Shown piece after piece: positions 9,330 to 21,079 of a stretch of 64,000 bases of DNA. Position 1 is the stretch's first letter; each line of letters begins with the position of its first letter. The DNA is taken from assembly GCA_021234155.1 (NCBI GenBank), contig JAJEKV010000080.1, positions 2,244,623 through 2,308,622 of the forward strand. The letters run 5' to 3'. The notes below the pieces were generated by a model. It worked only from the letters and a program-made list of their open reading frames with translations. It had not been told where the DNA came from and ran no database searches. Made by a program: the position numbers and the translations under genes. Origin of the DNA: Isoetes taiwanensis (taxonomy: Eukaryota > Streptophyta > Lycopodiopsida > Isoetales > Isoetaceae).

Positions 9330-12238
9330 TGAGTAAAATGGAGCCAAGGAAGTCAGTGAGAGACCATTGCCCCTAGGCTCCAATGGAGGAAGATGGGTTG
9401 CCTTTTGTTGCACCCTTGCAAACTGGGCGGTATTCTTGAGAGGGGATAATAGCTGCAGTTGATCCATTTGATAGTGTGAATGATGAAAGGTGGGAGATGA
9501 TCATCTTGGAGTTGGCATTGTGAAGCTTCTTATCCAAGTTGATACAATCATGTCCCGGAGAAGCTCTAGTGATTGCATTTGTGCTTACGGGTTGTTGGAG
9601 TCCCAAACTCGGTTTGAGATGGCCAATCGGATATATTACACACAAGAATGGTGATAGTGGAATGCCCTATTGAACTACATACCCCAAGGCCCACCCAAGG
9701 CCATGTGGAAGATTTGGTGGTCCATGAGCATCCTTTGATCACAAGGAAGAGACGCTATGTTTTTCATAAGAGGCAGACCAAGGGTGCCCAAGAGGCCTAG
9801 AAGTGACAAATTTTTAGAGAGGATGGAAAGTATGGCCCCAACCAAAGAAAACCTAGAGGCAATTAGGGGACAAGAGTGTTGCAACCTAGATTTGCCTGGG
9901 TCGATACAATGTGGATGACCTCGATGCGGATAAGGTCCCAATACATTGGACAACTTCAAAAAGATAGGATTAATTTCATTTACTCCTTGTGTAGGAATTC
10001 CGGCTATGATGAAAACACGGGAAGGCTACTATATCAATTGAGGGGCATGAAGGTATGTATGAGAGCATTGAGATGGATTCTTGGGGTGAGCAAGTCTTCA
10101 TTTTACGGATCTTGGGAGCGAGGTTAGAAAAGGGCACCGGTTTGTTCCAACATGGTAATGCACTCACTTTGAAACCTAGAGCAAATACTCTCAAGGCCAT
10201 TGCGGTCTTGAGAGCTTTGTGAGATACATGTCTCAATCTATGCCCCACAAGTCGAAGGTGAGCGAGCATTGTGTGCGAAAGTGGTCCAAAGGGTATTGCC
10301 ACAACAACATTACATCGGAAAAGAGTGCCTTAAAGAGGTCAACTCCATCCTAGAAACTCTTGGAGGTAGGCCTCTTTCTCAATCACATTTCAGCAAGTTA
10401 TGGAGCACTCACTTCTCGGGGCGTGAGTGTCCCGCAACACATGCCATTTTCAAAGTGCAACACTTGCATTCAACTCAAGGATACACTTGCATCAAGCTGC
10501 AATAGAGAAAGAAAGAATGGCAATTAGGGAGCAATTTGCGGATCACCAAAGGGACCAAATATCATGTAGGCGGTTGTATTGGCGGTGAAGAACATTTTCC
10601 GAGATTGGCGGACAAATTTTTTTGTGTATAATTCATGATAAGATGGACCAACACAAGACTTTCTTGCCAAAGCTAGATCCTTTACCCAAGCGTTGTCAAA
10701 ACGCTTTTCAGATGAAAGTAAGTCTGGCGGGTGTCTTAACACATGGTCATGGAACTGGAACATATGGTCATTTTGTGCTTGATCTATGGAGGGATGATCC
10801 AAACTTCCATGTGAGCTCTATTTTCAAGTGTTTGAGAACACTAGAGAAAGGATCAATAGAAGGGAGGAGGTATTCCCCTTCAGCACCCATTTTTGAGGCT
10901 TTGATGGATGATCAACCGCTTTGTTACCAAAGGCAGATAAAAAGGCTCACATCCAAGGTGTCTAGTGAATCAAGGAGGACTTGGGATGATTTCCCCTTAC
11001 TTGAGAAACCACTGCCTGAGGAGCTATGTGTTCAATTGGACAACTGTTGGAAAGAAAACAAGAATAGATGGATGTTTGGGGCAATGTCATACTTGACAGC
11101 AGTGGGAGTATTCAAAGTTGTGAAAGTGGGATTCATGATGGTTGGGCATACGCATGATGATATAGATGGGTTCTTTGGAACCTTCTCCACCAAGCTCAAG
11201 AGAGAAAACGTGACTAGTCTACCTGAACTAATGGATGTGTTTGAGAGCTGCATTGACCCCAACCCAATGGCATTCTTGATGGATGAGGTTGCAGATTGGA
11301 AATCATTTGTAGAGGGATACTTGCTAGATGGTAAGGACCAGTTGACAGGACACACAAAGCCACTTCAGTTCAAGTTTTGGGTTAGGGATGGAATACCAAT
11401 CATGCAATATAAGTGGAGACCAGGTGACAAGTTGTGGATGCCACGTACAAGGAATCGAGTTGTGGCGAGGGGTGTCTTTGCTTTGGTGAAGTTCTCATCC
11501 CTAAAGGGCAGCCAAAACCACTACCTCCCTTCAAGACTGTCAAAGACTCTAGCCAACTAGTGAAGGGCATCAAGGATTACATAACGCCCTTGTTGAAATG
11601 GAAAGCACACCTCCACTCTTAAGAAAAATCAAATGGACTCCCTAATCAAGTACTGGGAGAAAGTTGTGACATGCTTAGAAACTGAACAACCATGTGGGAG
11701 GAAGCTAAGAGACGGGTTCTTGCCAGAGTCAAGATGGGAGGGTTCTCAAGGAGCAAGCACGTCTAAGAATGTTCACTTGGGTCCTAACAAGGGTTCCAAG
11801 TGGTTTTGGGAAATAAGGCCTCAAAGCCAAAGTGGTTTGATCTTCCCGAGTGGGATCCCTTTGAGGACATCAAGGAAGGATACTTTGTGCTAGTAAGGCG
11901 ATGATGAGGGGCTGTCCAATATGGTTAGGGGTGGCACTCTCGATGTAACCACCACTATGCACGATGGAGAGGAGTTACGTCACGGATTCCAAATTCAATA
12001 TTGGGAGCCCATTGGGAGACACAAGAAAGGCAACTTGAAGGAGCAATACACAATTCTTGGGGAGAAGAAGTGGAGGGCAAATTATGCTGATCCTCAAAGG
12101 AGGGAATTGGTGGAGTGTGTGGTATGGTCATATCCAAGTTCTCACACTGCAAAGGAGAACACACACAAGATCCCAAAAAGGGAGATGGACAAAGCCATGA
12201 GCAACCTCCATGCTATATCATTGTATGAAGGTAGATAA
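9330..12238 (+). pseudogene. DDD/E-type transposase (DUF7869-like), frameshifted
   Basis: Plus-strand gene in pieces. A possible start is MSKMEPRKSV at 9330. Then come RWEMIILELA (9.5 kb), RGRPRVPKRPRSDKFLERM (9.8 kb), and a conserved block YIGQLQKDRINFIYSL and VCMRALRWILGVSKSSFYGS (9.94-10.11 kb). LSQSHFSKLWSTHF and a CxxC knuckle KCNTC follow (10.38-10.47 kb). A clean 312-codon frame (10622-11560) then carries the likely catalytic acids: HDKMDQHKT (about 10637), VQLDNCWKENKN (about 11038) and VGHTHDDIDGFF (about 11155). The C-terminal part (11921-12238) includes FQIQYWEPIGRH. LDN..ENKN and GHTHxDID are hallmarks of the family I remember as DUF7869, and an RNase H-like DDD/E fold is inferred. 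It would cut and join the TIRs in the nucleus. Several frame changes (some may be introns) make it non-functional as read. Confidence 0.8.
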
Positions 12239-12397
12239 TATTGAGAAGCCTGAGAACTTTCTCAACTAGTGGTTTGTAAAATTTACGAGGAAAACAAGTA
12301 ACCCAATTCTTTGTGTGTGATGTGTAATTCTATTCAAGCAATGAATTCAGAAATTTTTTTGTCTCATTTTCAGTCCGAGTCCCAAAATTCAAGATTT

Positions 12398-12422
12398 GTC
12401 CCACTTTAATTAAATACGACTT
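12398..12422 (-). repeat. Right terminal inverted repeat of the 11.6-kb transposon
   Basis: Exact reverse complement of 795-819 (25 of 25). It is followed by CCTC (12423-12426), the right copy of the target duplication, and then by the copia RT frame (codons for VYLLKKE read on the minus strand). Confidence 0.9.
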
Positions 12423-14809
12423 CCTCTTTCTTCAGCAGATAAACATTACCATCATTTTCTAACTTTGTGAAGCTTTGTTCCTTTAAAAAATTGTCAAAAC
12501 AAAAATACCATTGCCTTGGAGATTGCTTCAGACCATAGACAGCTTTCTTTAGCCTCCACATCTTTTCTTTTCCAACTTCAAAGCCTTGGGCTTGTCTCAT
12601 GTACACTTCTTCCTCCAAATCTGCATTAAGAAAAGCTGTGCAAACATCCATATGATGTAAGTTTAAATTCAAAGCATTTGATATGGCAATTATCATTCTA
12701 ATGCTTGCTAATTTAACAACTGGTGAATAGGTCTCATCAAAATCCACCCCTTTTCTTTGTGAATAACCTTGAGCAACCAGTCTAGCTTTGTGCTTTGGAC
12801 TACCATCAGCATTTACCTTCAATTTGTGTACCCATTTATTTCCTATTGCATTTTTCCCTTTTGGCAGGTCTACTAATTCATATGTAGACGTCCTTTCAAA
12901 TGATTTCAACTTCTCTACCATTGCTTCTTTCCATTTTTCACAATCAAATGAATTAATAGCCTCCTCAAATGTTTCTGGTGTTCCAGATTCCAACACCATG
13001 TGTATTTCTTCTGTGTTTTCTTTTAAAATATTTTGTAACCTACTACTTCTCCCATTTTCTTTCCTGCCAAAGTTATGTATGTCGATATTAATTTCTTGTT
13101 GCAACCTTTCTCCATCATTTTTCCTTTTCTTAGTCTGATCCTTTGCTTCTTTGTTTTCAGCTGGTCCAGGTTCCTGTCTTACCCCTGCAATATTTTCTTC
13201 ATTGTTATTTCCTGCTAGTTCATTTTCTTGTCTTTCCCCTGCAACATACTCATCTTCTAAACTTTCAGTGTCTGAATCTACATCATTTGCATTATTCTGA
13301 GGCCCTTCTTCTTCTATTGTGGTATTTGGATTTACCTTGCTATCAGCATTTGAGTTTTCATCCCCTTTTACGGTCTCCTCCTTTATTGAAGGTCTATATA
13401 ATGTATTTTCTTCAAATATTACATCCCTGCTCACCAGAATTCTCCTTCTACGAGGATCATACATTTTATATCCTTTAGAATGCATATCATAGCCTACCAA
13501 GTAGGTTATTATTGACCTATCATGTAATTTTTGTCTTAACTCTTGTGGAATATGTGTGTACCCAAGACAGCCAAATACTCTGAAATTATCATAATTTGGT
13601 GTTTTGCCTGACCAAATATATTCTGGAATTTTTCCTTCCAGACTTTTTGTTGGCAAAGCATTTTGTACAATCACAGCAGTTTTAACCACTTCCTCCCAAA
13701 GAAAATTGGGTAGACCTGCATGTTTCAACATGGATCTTGTAGCATTCAAAATAGTTTTATTCTTTCTCTCAGCCACACCATTCTGTTGTGGTGTGTGGCT
13801 GCATGTAAATTGCCTTTTAATGCCCTTGTCAATACAAAACTTGGCAAATTTTCTTGACATATATTCTCCTCCTCGATCAGACCTCACACATTTGATCCTT
13901 TTTCCAGTTTCACATTCTACCTCTGCTAAAAAAGTTTTGAATGCTTCAAAGGCTTGATCTTTTGTTCTAAGACAATATAATCTGATTTTCCTGCTGTAAT
14001 CATCCACAAAGGTTATAAAATACCTCTTTCCTGTTATTCCTGTCACATTCAATGGCCCACAGAGGTCTGTATGAATTAACTCTAAAATATCATTTGCCTT
14101 TCCTTTTGCTTTGGAAAAGGGTAGTCTGGAGTGCTTTCCTAACATACAACCTTTGCAAGTGTAGTTTTCTGTTTCTTTGTCTGATGATGCTAACAGGCCC
14201 TACTTTATCATGAATTCAATATTCTTCACATTGGTATGTCCAAGTCTTTCATGCCACATCGATATATTTGGTACTAAAGTCAAGTTAACATTTCCAACTG
14301 ACCGAGAATTTAAACCAAATAGATTGCCAACTCTTCTTCCAATAAATTTTAATTCATTTCCATCAAAGATTTTACAATGTTCAAATACAATTCTCAAACC
14401 CATATCAACTAATTGAGATATTGAAATCAAGTTTCTAACTAAACTTGGAACACACAAAACATTTTGCAGATTCACTACTCTTCCATTCAGATCAAAAAGC
14501 TCAAGAATTCCCACATCTTCAACTCTTTGTAAGTCACCATTTCCTACTTGTATATGTCCACCTTGGCTTCCCGTTTTTTCTTTTAGGATCTTTGAGTTGC
14601 ATGCAATGGACTTTTCTGCTCCACTGTCTAAAATCATAAAGTCATTGTCAAGAAGTTTATTGTTAGGAATAATAAAAGCTCTATGCATTCTTACCCTATC
14701 TTCTTCTGTTTCAGTAACTTCCTCAAGCATGATTTCTTCTGCAATATTTGCTTCAGCATTTGAGCTACTTCTGAATCTTCCTCTTCCTCTTCCCCTGCCT
14801 GTTGAATAT
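12423..14809 (-). pseudogene. copia-1 gag end, protease, integrase and N-terminal reverse transcriptase
   Basis: Minus strand. From 14809 the Arg/Gly-rich end of gag leads to the aspartic protease (FMILDSGAEKSI, about 14.63 kb) and the pre-integrase zinc region (MWHERLGHTN, then CKGCMLGKH). A stop near 14200 breaks the frame between the HxxxH and CxxC halves. From 14145 the frame is open for 579 codons. Integrase catalytic residues lie in HTDLCGPLN, RSDRGGEY and NGVAERKNK, followed by the copia-type C-terminal region (RRRILVSRDVIFEE), an acidic linker, and RT (KHKARLVAQGYSQRKGVDFD, MDVCTAFLNADLEEEVYM, YGLKQSPRQWY). It ends at VYLLKKE where the TIR transposon begins. The last four codons of the open frame are transposon sequence. 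Confidence 0.93.
14805..14809. repeat. Target-site duplication AATAT, left copy
   Basis: AATAT precedes the TG of the LTR at 14810 and recurs at 26914-26918 directly after the CA of the other LTR. One copy restores the copia gag frame. Confidence 0.92.
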
Positions 14810-17267
14810 TGTTAGCCTAAAACCTGGAATTTTAGCCTAACCTCAAAGGAAGTGTAAACAAACTGGTCAGGACCTCCAGATCACTTAGGGTGATCAATCC
14901 TTAATCATATAAAGCAAAAGAACTCAATTTCAAATCTTTGGTTTTGTCAAAATCACTACAGTCCCTCGGGCGAAAAAACTGTCGAGAACAAAAATCAATC
15001 TTGCGGTCACACCCTTTAAGATTTTTGAGTTTTGGTTTTGGTATGAGTTATAGACAAGTAGAGGGAACTACCATGATGAAAGTCATCTCGATTTGGATAG
15101 GGAAGACCAAGAAAATCAATGTCAAAGTTGGTCAAAAAAATTGGTCAATGCCAAAACAGAGAGCCAAAATTTGCAAATGGAGTTTGGTGATGAATTTTGA
15201 GTTGGAATTTGTGCAAATGACCTCGGAATGAACTCTAAATCACGTGCATAGGGTTTTCTTGACAAGCAAACACTATGATATTTTGAGACGGACCAAAGTC
15301 TTGAATTACATCCGCGAGTTTAGCCGGATATGAAAAAAAACTATTTTTTCTTTGTTTTCTTTGCATATAAACAATACTCAATCCTATTTAAATTTTGGGA
15401 CACAACTATTTAGCTGGGATTCAACTTAAAATATCTGATTTCTATTGGTCTAGACAGGCATTAATGATTTATAACTTGAGAAGATGGCAACACTATTTTT
15501 CCAGGCAAAGAATATGCATTAAGATCATAAAATATCACGGGGAGTTCGAGAAATCTCGGGGAGAAAATATCCAAAATAATGCTTGAGAGTAACTCCCAAA
15601 GCATAGTAAACCGATAATCTAGAAATTGTGCGGAAGAGAAAGTAATAAGGAATTTTGAATTGCGGTAGAAGTTTTGGTGTCGGGTAGGTCACAACACATT
15701 CGGTCTTGATCAAAATCTGGTCAATCTTCAATCTCGAGAGCGGGGATTAGCTGAATTTGGAGTAGAACAGATCAATAAAATATCAAAGATATAGAAAGCG
15801 CCCGGATCAGAGGTATATCTCAGGGGTGAAGAAAATGATGTCCATTCTTGGATAAAAGCTGTCCCTCCCAAAAAACCATTTCGGTTGAGTGATTTTAGGC
15901 TTAATTTGAGCAAATTCCTTGAATCAAGTGCCACGGGGGTTCCAGGAGGTCTCGGAAAAGGTTAGGAGATGATTTCGGGGAGCAAAAGGGGGGATTCAAT
16001 CGATTTGGGCACGCAATTTGCAGTTGCTTGTGCTCGGAAGTTTAGGGTTTTTTCAAAGCTCGATATATCCCACGAGCCCTGAATGATTACGGAAGATAAG
16101 GATATAAATTGAATAATCCGAAGTCGGCATGTTGAATTTGCGTGCCACCTTGAAGGGTTGTGCCACTCGTGTTCGGAGGCCCCGCCTGGCGCCGTGGACC
16201 AATGGGGGGCTGAGGTGGAATTTAGGGTGAGGTGGAAAATAGAAAAATAGGGTAGATAGGCTAGAATAGGTTTTTTTTTGCTATTTTTTTTTTATTTTTG
16301 GCACGCATCCCAAGAAATAATATTTGAGGAATTTTCAAGGTCTTTTTTGAATTTTGGAAAGGCCAACATAGCTATTTTTGCCAAGCTCCAAATCTAGAGT
16401 GTTTTCAAGTCAAATTGAGATACTTGAAATTTTGCCCATTTTGACCATGGTCAATGAGTTTTCAACCTTGGGAATGGTGAAAAAATCATAGGAAGAGGGT
16501 GAAAAGATAGGAAAAAAAAAGGCTATGGCGGGATTTAGGGAAATAAGATGAAAGTAAAATTCAAGCCTCCTTGCTCTTGAAGTTTTCATGATCTCTTGAG
16601 AGCAATTCACAAGTGGAGGTGAGGCCAATAAAAAATATAGGTAGTGAAGTAATGAAAGAAGGCATGACAAGGTGGAAATGGGGTATAAAAAGATGAAAGG
16701 AAAGTGGATATGGAATGGATGAAATGGATAAAGGATGGAAACCCTCGTAGCACATGATCTTATCTCCAAAGCTCAAATCATACCTCATAACTTTGCTCAA
16801 GGCCCTAGGGTCTTCCAAACTTCTAAAAAGGTCTTCCAATCTTCAAGGCCTAAACAAGAGCAAAATTCACCTTTAAAGTGACATCTTCATAGGTGTGACT
16901 TCCAAACCATTGGTGCAACTCCATTTAGCTCCATATGAGTGAATATGAGCAACATGCTTATAACTCCTTGTATAGCTTGCTATATCCTTTGCTGGTCTTC
17001 AAGAAATAAGAATGTAACTAGAAAATTTCCTCAAAGGAAAGAATTAGGCTATACAACCAAGATCCCAAGGGTCTTCCAAACTTGAGCCAATTTCTTCCAA
17101 ACTCTAGCGGGATCAAAATAACACTAACTCTTACCATATGAGTAATAGGAAAGTAACTTAAGATGAAACCTCAAAAGAAACCACAAGTCTTCCAAACTCG
17201 ACAAGTATCTTCCAATCTTGAAACTCTAGGTATCATGATGGTCCATGTTGCCCAAAAAGGGGCAACA
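14810..17267 (-). repeat. 3' LTR of the gypsy element
   Basis: In plus-strand reading it begins TGTTAGCCTAAAACC and ends GGGGCAACA, with TG..CA termini. It is 2458 bp against 2468 bp for its partner and is colinear over its whole length. The last 22 bp (17246-17267) form a perfect hairpin: TGTTGCCC, six bases, GGGCAACA. Open frames inside are spurious and recur in both LTRs. Confidence 0.93.
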
Positions 17268-18644
17268 TCTCCAAAAAAGGAAAGAATGAGGCTGGTCCCC
17301 TCGGCCTCAAAGGAAAGAAATGCTAACTGAAGGTCTTCAAAATATCAACAAGTGGTGGAGGGAATAGAATTACTCTGCGGTGGTGGGAAATATGAGGCAG
17401 AGTATAAGGTAATGGAGAGAGTGATAAGAAAATAAGATCAAATGGAGGGTAGGACAACTCAAGGCAGGTGAATATGGAGAAGAAGTGGATGAACCTGCAT
17501 ATGACAATGATAATCAAATTAGCATGAGTGCCAAATAAAGGGATGAGTAACAATGTAGGATTAGCACTCTTAAAATTTCATATGGAAGCAAGGGCTAGAT
17601 GGAAAAGAGGCCAACTTAAGACAAATAAGAGTAATGAGCAAATGGACTGAAATGACAACACTCAAAATTGTTAAAGCATAGCAAATCTCTACCCTATTTA
17701 ACTAAACTTCTACTATTCAAGAAATTTGGCTCATACAACCATTGAATGTATTTCAAACTAAAAATTCAAACCTTCAAACCAAAAATTCAAACCATCGAGC
17801 TCGAACCTAATTTGCTCCTCCTCCTGCTCGTGCTCGGAAAACTTCGACCTCCCTTTAGATCATGGCTCCTTTTTTCTTACCATACACCTATACGGGACAA
17901 TGTAACAGCTGATCAGGAGCAATTTAGGAGTGCTTCACGAGCTTGATCCATTCTGAGGAGTACCTATTCCTTATGGTGTAATCGGACACTGTGCAAGAAT
18001 TGCATCTGAGATATGAGAATGGGACAATGTTTTAATTAATGAAGAACCTCTTCCTCGTGGAAATTTACTTTCGGTGCACATGCATTTTGAGGCGGTGTAT
18101 ATGGGAAGGCACAAATGTTGACCAAAACTACCACGACTCGAAAAGGAACTCTACAAAAAGACATGAACCATGATCACCTTGCCATGGAGTGTTTCCTTGG
18201 GCAAAAGACTTATCAAGAGAAACTAGCGACCTTGCTGCGGGTATCGAGAACACAAAGGCTCTGTGGGCAGAATTTTTACAAGGGAATGCATTCGGATGCT
18301 ACATATGCACTACTTTTTTGTGTAAGCATCATCATGAGTGACGGATGCTCAATTTGGAGGTATATAGGCGGTTATACTACTCCCACAGGGATGCTAGCTT
18401 GAGATAGCTATGGTTCCTTGATGCTTCTCATGATAAAAGAGATGCATTTCAAACTCCCTGAAAAGAGAATCTGCGGAGTGAAGATCAAGTATGTTTTTGG
18501 TACCATGAACAATTTTTTTACGGATATAATGGTCTCTTGGATGCTGCAGATGGCTCTCCTTGAGACAAGATTCCTACTATCCCGAGGGGAATCTTTGATA
18601 GCATTGGCTTCCTATGAGAGGATCGATCATCGTAAATTTGTGTA

Positions 18645-18686
<42 letters not shown>

Positions 18687-18980
18687 AATAGAAATTCTCT
18701 TGCTCTTTTTGAAATTGTCCGGTCTTGAAAAAATATTTACGCTTCAAACGGAACACACAATTAGCTCACCTCAAAGGAAAAATGGTCTTGATGGTACAAG
18801 TATTAAGAACCTTGAATACAACTAACCAAAAACAACTTAGCAAATCCAATCAACAAGAATCTACGACTTAAGCCTAAAGGGAAATGAGCAGAACCAATCA
18901 AAAGAGTTTTAAATCTTCAATTTTCAACAACAATTAACCTACTCTAAGTTAAAATAAGTATTCATATAGGAGCAAAAAGG
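17268..18980. other. Unexplained segment between gypsy integrase and 3' LTR, with poly(T)
   Basis: This stretch is not typical gypsy coding sequence. It holds two consecutive plus-strand open frames (18115-18402 and 18418-18687; for example CVSIIMSDGCSIWRYIGGY) that I cannot assign. These are antisense to the element. A run of 38 T (18648-18685) follows, which is a poly(A) run in the element's own sense. It could be an inserted retroposed sequence, a captured host fragment, or an extra region as found in some plant gypsy elements. No target duplication was found by eye. Confidence 0.5.
18648..18685. repeat. Poly(T) run, 38 bases
   Basis: Uninterrupted T run, the longest homopolymer in the window. 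On the minus strand it reads as poly(A), as at the 3' end of a retroposed sequence lying to its right. Confidence 0.95.
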
Positions 18981-20092
18981 CCTAAACATGCATGTTGAGG
19001 CCAATATCTTTTCAAATCTTTGGATATTTGTAGGATTTGGTAATTCAAACTGTTTTGAGATCCTTAAGCCAATAGGATGAGCAGCCCGACTTCTTTACAC
19101 AAACGGTAAGGGCCTTCCCAAGGATTTTCAAATTTAGATAGCTTACCTTCATTTGCAACATCCCATTTGAGCACGAGTTCCAATGGAGCCAATCTATCCA
19201 CGGAGCTTGTGAGCTGCTTTAAAATTTCATTTGCACTCCTAGCCTTCTTAAGTAGATTGAAGTTTTTGCATCAAATCTATCCTCATCCAATTTTAGCAAA
19301 ACTTCATACTGTGTTGTAATGCTTGATAAACTCAGGATCCAACTTGAGTGCCATTCTCAAAGAGGGAATCTCCAACTCAACAGGAATAAGCTGCTTCAAC
19401 ACCATAAACCAAATCAAGGGAGAAGCATTAGTGGCAGCTTTAGCAGTGATTCTATGAGCCCAAAGGGCATCATATAATTTCAAATGCCAATCTTTTTGGT
19501 TTTGGCAAACCGTTTTCTGCAAAATTCCCTTAAGCACTTTGTTAGTAGACTCAGCTTGACCATTTCCTTGAGGATAATAATTTGAGCTTTTTCACATGTC
19601 GATTTTGAGACTTGAGACAAGAATTTGAATAACCTCATTAATAAAAGTAGAGCCTCTATCAGTCAAAATTTTGAAAGGGATTCCAAACCTAGAACAAATA
19701 TTTTCATGCAAAAACCTAGCAGTAGTATATGCATTTGCTTTTCTCAAGGGTGCTGCTTCTGACCATTTGGTAAATAAATCTGTGGCCACAACAATGTATT
19801 CATGCTGAGCAGAAGATGGGGGATTTATAGGGCCAACATAATCTAGCCCCCAAACTTGAAATGGGCCTGGGGACACAATCCCAGTAAGAGGGGCAGGATG
19901 CAAAATTTTCTTACCAAAGATCTGGCATTGATGGCAAGTTTTAATGACATCATAGCAATCTCTAAATAAATGAGGCCGAGAAATAACAGACCTTAATATT
20001 TTTTGGCAGTTGTATCTCTTGCCAAAAATGACCACCACAAACACCTTTATGATTCTCGGCCAAGCACTAAGGCACCTCCTCTTCATCAACAC
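18980..20092 (-). pseudogene. gypsy integrase, frameshifted
   Basis: Minus strand. The zinc region ends in TCHQCQIFGK. The core begins WGLDYVGPINPP (first Asp) and continues YIVVATDLFTKWSEAAPLR and ILTDRGSTFINEV (second Asp). GNGQAESTNKVLKG (Glu) lies across a stop/frame change near 19.57 kb. The C-terminal part reads ILQKTVCQNQKDWHLKLYDA, then after another frame change KLSKFENPWEGPYRLCKEV (a GPY/F-type module) and LKRYWPQHA near 18.98 kb. It would insert the DNA copy into the genome. It is disrupted in at least two places. Confidence 0.9.
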
Positions 20093-20159
20093 ACCTTAAA
20101 AGAACACCATCCCTGTTTACCTTGCACAAAATATCTCCAATCAAAGTGTAAGTTAAACA

Positions 20160-20800
20160 TTTCAGCCCTAAACTTTAAGCTTGACTTTTAGAAAATTCGG
20201 GAGGTATCTCTTGATATTTGAGGAATTTTCTAATAGATTGTTTGCCAACCTTGAGCCTGTTTATCCGAAAGATCTTGTTCATTTGCCACAAGATTAGCCA
20301 TCTCTCCTTCTTCTGCACAACTTCTTCATGCTCAAAATAGGCAGTAAATACAAACTCGGATTATTCACCACATGGATGACCTTAACCTTTAGATCATAAA
20401 AGACTGGAGCCTACAAGCCCACCTATGAAGCTTGGGTTTTTCCAATTTCTTACCATACAAAAGGCATGGGATTCTTTGCATATAAAAGTAGCTTGGGATT
20501 TTTGTAGAAGATGTCCTTGCCTTTCTATTAAAAAATAAAAAGAAAGACTCCTCTCTATCTTAGGATACCTCTCCTCGGTTTGAGACCATTGTTTACTTGC
20601 AAAAAGCAATGGGGTGCTTTTCCTGCAAAATAGCAATCCCAACAGCTCTTTTAGTAACTTGAATGTAAATTGTGAATGAGTGAGAGATCTGGGGTTTTCA
20701 ATCGAGTGGCATGGCAAATAGCTTCTATAATCTGCAAAAAGCCTTCTCACATTCATCAGTCCAAACAATAGCTTTGTATTTACTTTCTTTTTTTACTAAC
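20160..20800 (-). pseudogene. gypsy RNase H and RT-RH connection, frameshifted
   Basis: Minus-strand traces in more than one frame. FASKQWSQTEERYPKIERS (about 20.6-20.55 kb) matches the xxS..xTxxExRYPxIE signature of gypsy RNase H. Upstream, TPKTLRDVKEFMGM (about 20.9 kb) is the usual connection region. Downstream, IHVVNNPSLYLLP follows. Stops and shifts are numerous. Confidence 0.75.
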
Positions 20801-21079
20801 ATGGCCCACTGGTTAATTTGGAAATAGGACTAACATGGTGAGAGAAATTAGGCACATAAATTCTCAAAAAGAAGTCATCCCCATAAATTCTTTAACATCT
20901 CTAAGTGTCTTGGGGGTCTGAAGCTTCTTTAAGGCAATGATTTTTCCCTCCTACTTGAAGACCCTCAGGCGAGAAACTTCATGGCCTAATGAGTTGGCCT
21001 CTAGATGATAAAAGATGCACTTCTTTGGATTTAGATTAACTCCAGCTTGTCTCGCACAATATAAATATTCTTGTTAGCT

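Larger units (their letters stand above)
795..12422 (+). mobile_element. 11.6-kb terminal-inverted-repeat DNA transposon with DUF7869-like transposase
   Basis: The ends are perfect 25-bp inverted repeats (795-819 and 12398-12422) starting AAGTCGTATTTA and ending AAAGTGGGAC. They are flanked by a 4-bp duplication, CCTC, inside the RT gene of copia-1. Cargo from left to right: an unidentified minus-strand exon-like region, a minus-strand multi-exon pseudogene with an FCP1-like phosphatase domain, a plus-strand DUF8039-like exon, hairpin repeats, a low-complexity tract, and a plus-strand transposase pseudogene. The left 1.1-7.7 kb is visibly richer in GC and CpG than the surroundings. A 4-bp duplication is known for Sola, Ginger and (3-4 bp) Academ elements, but the transposase here does not let me place it in any of them. 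The superfamily is unassigned. Confidence 0.88.

Noticed and set aside
12788..13957. Plus-strand open frames opposite the copia-1 integrase/RT
   Set aside because: Antisense shadows of the long minus-strand frame, which carries all the recognised motifs.
16410..16839. Minus-strand frames within the gypsy LTR, repeated at 26179-26483
   Set aside because: Non-coding LTR sequence. The same frames appear in both LTRs only because the LTRs are copies.
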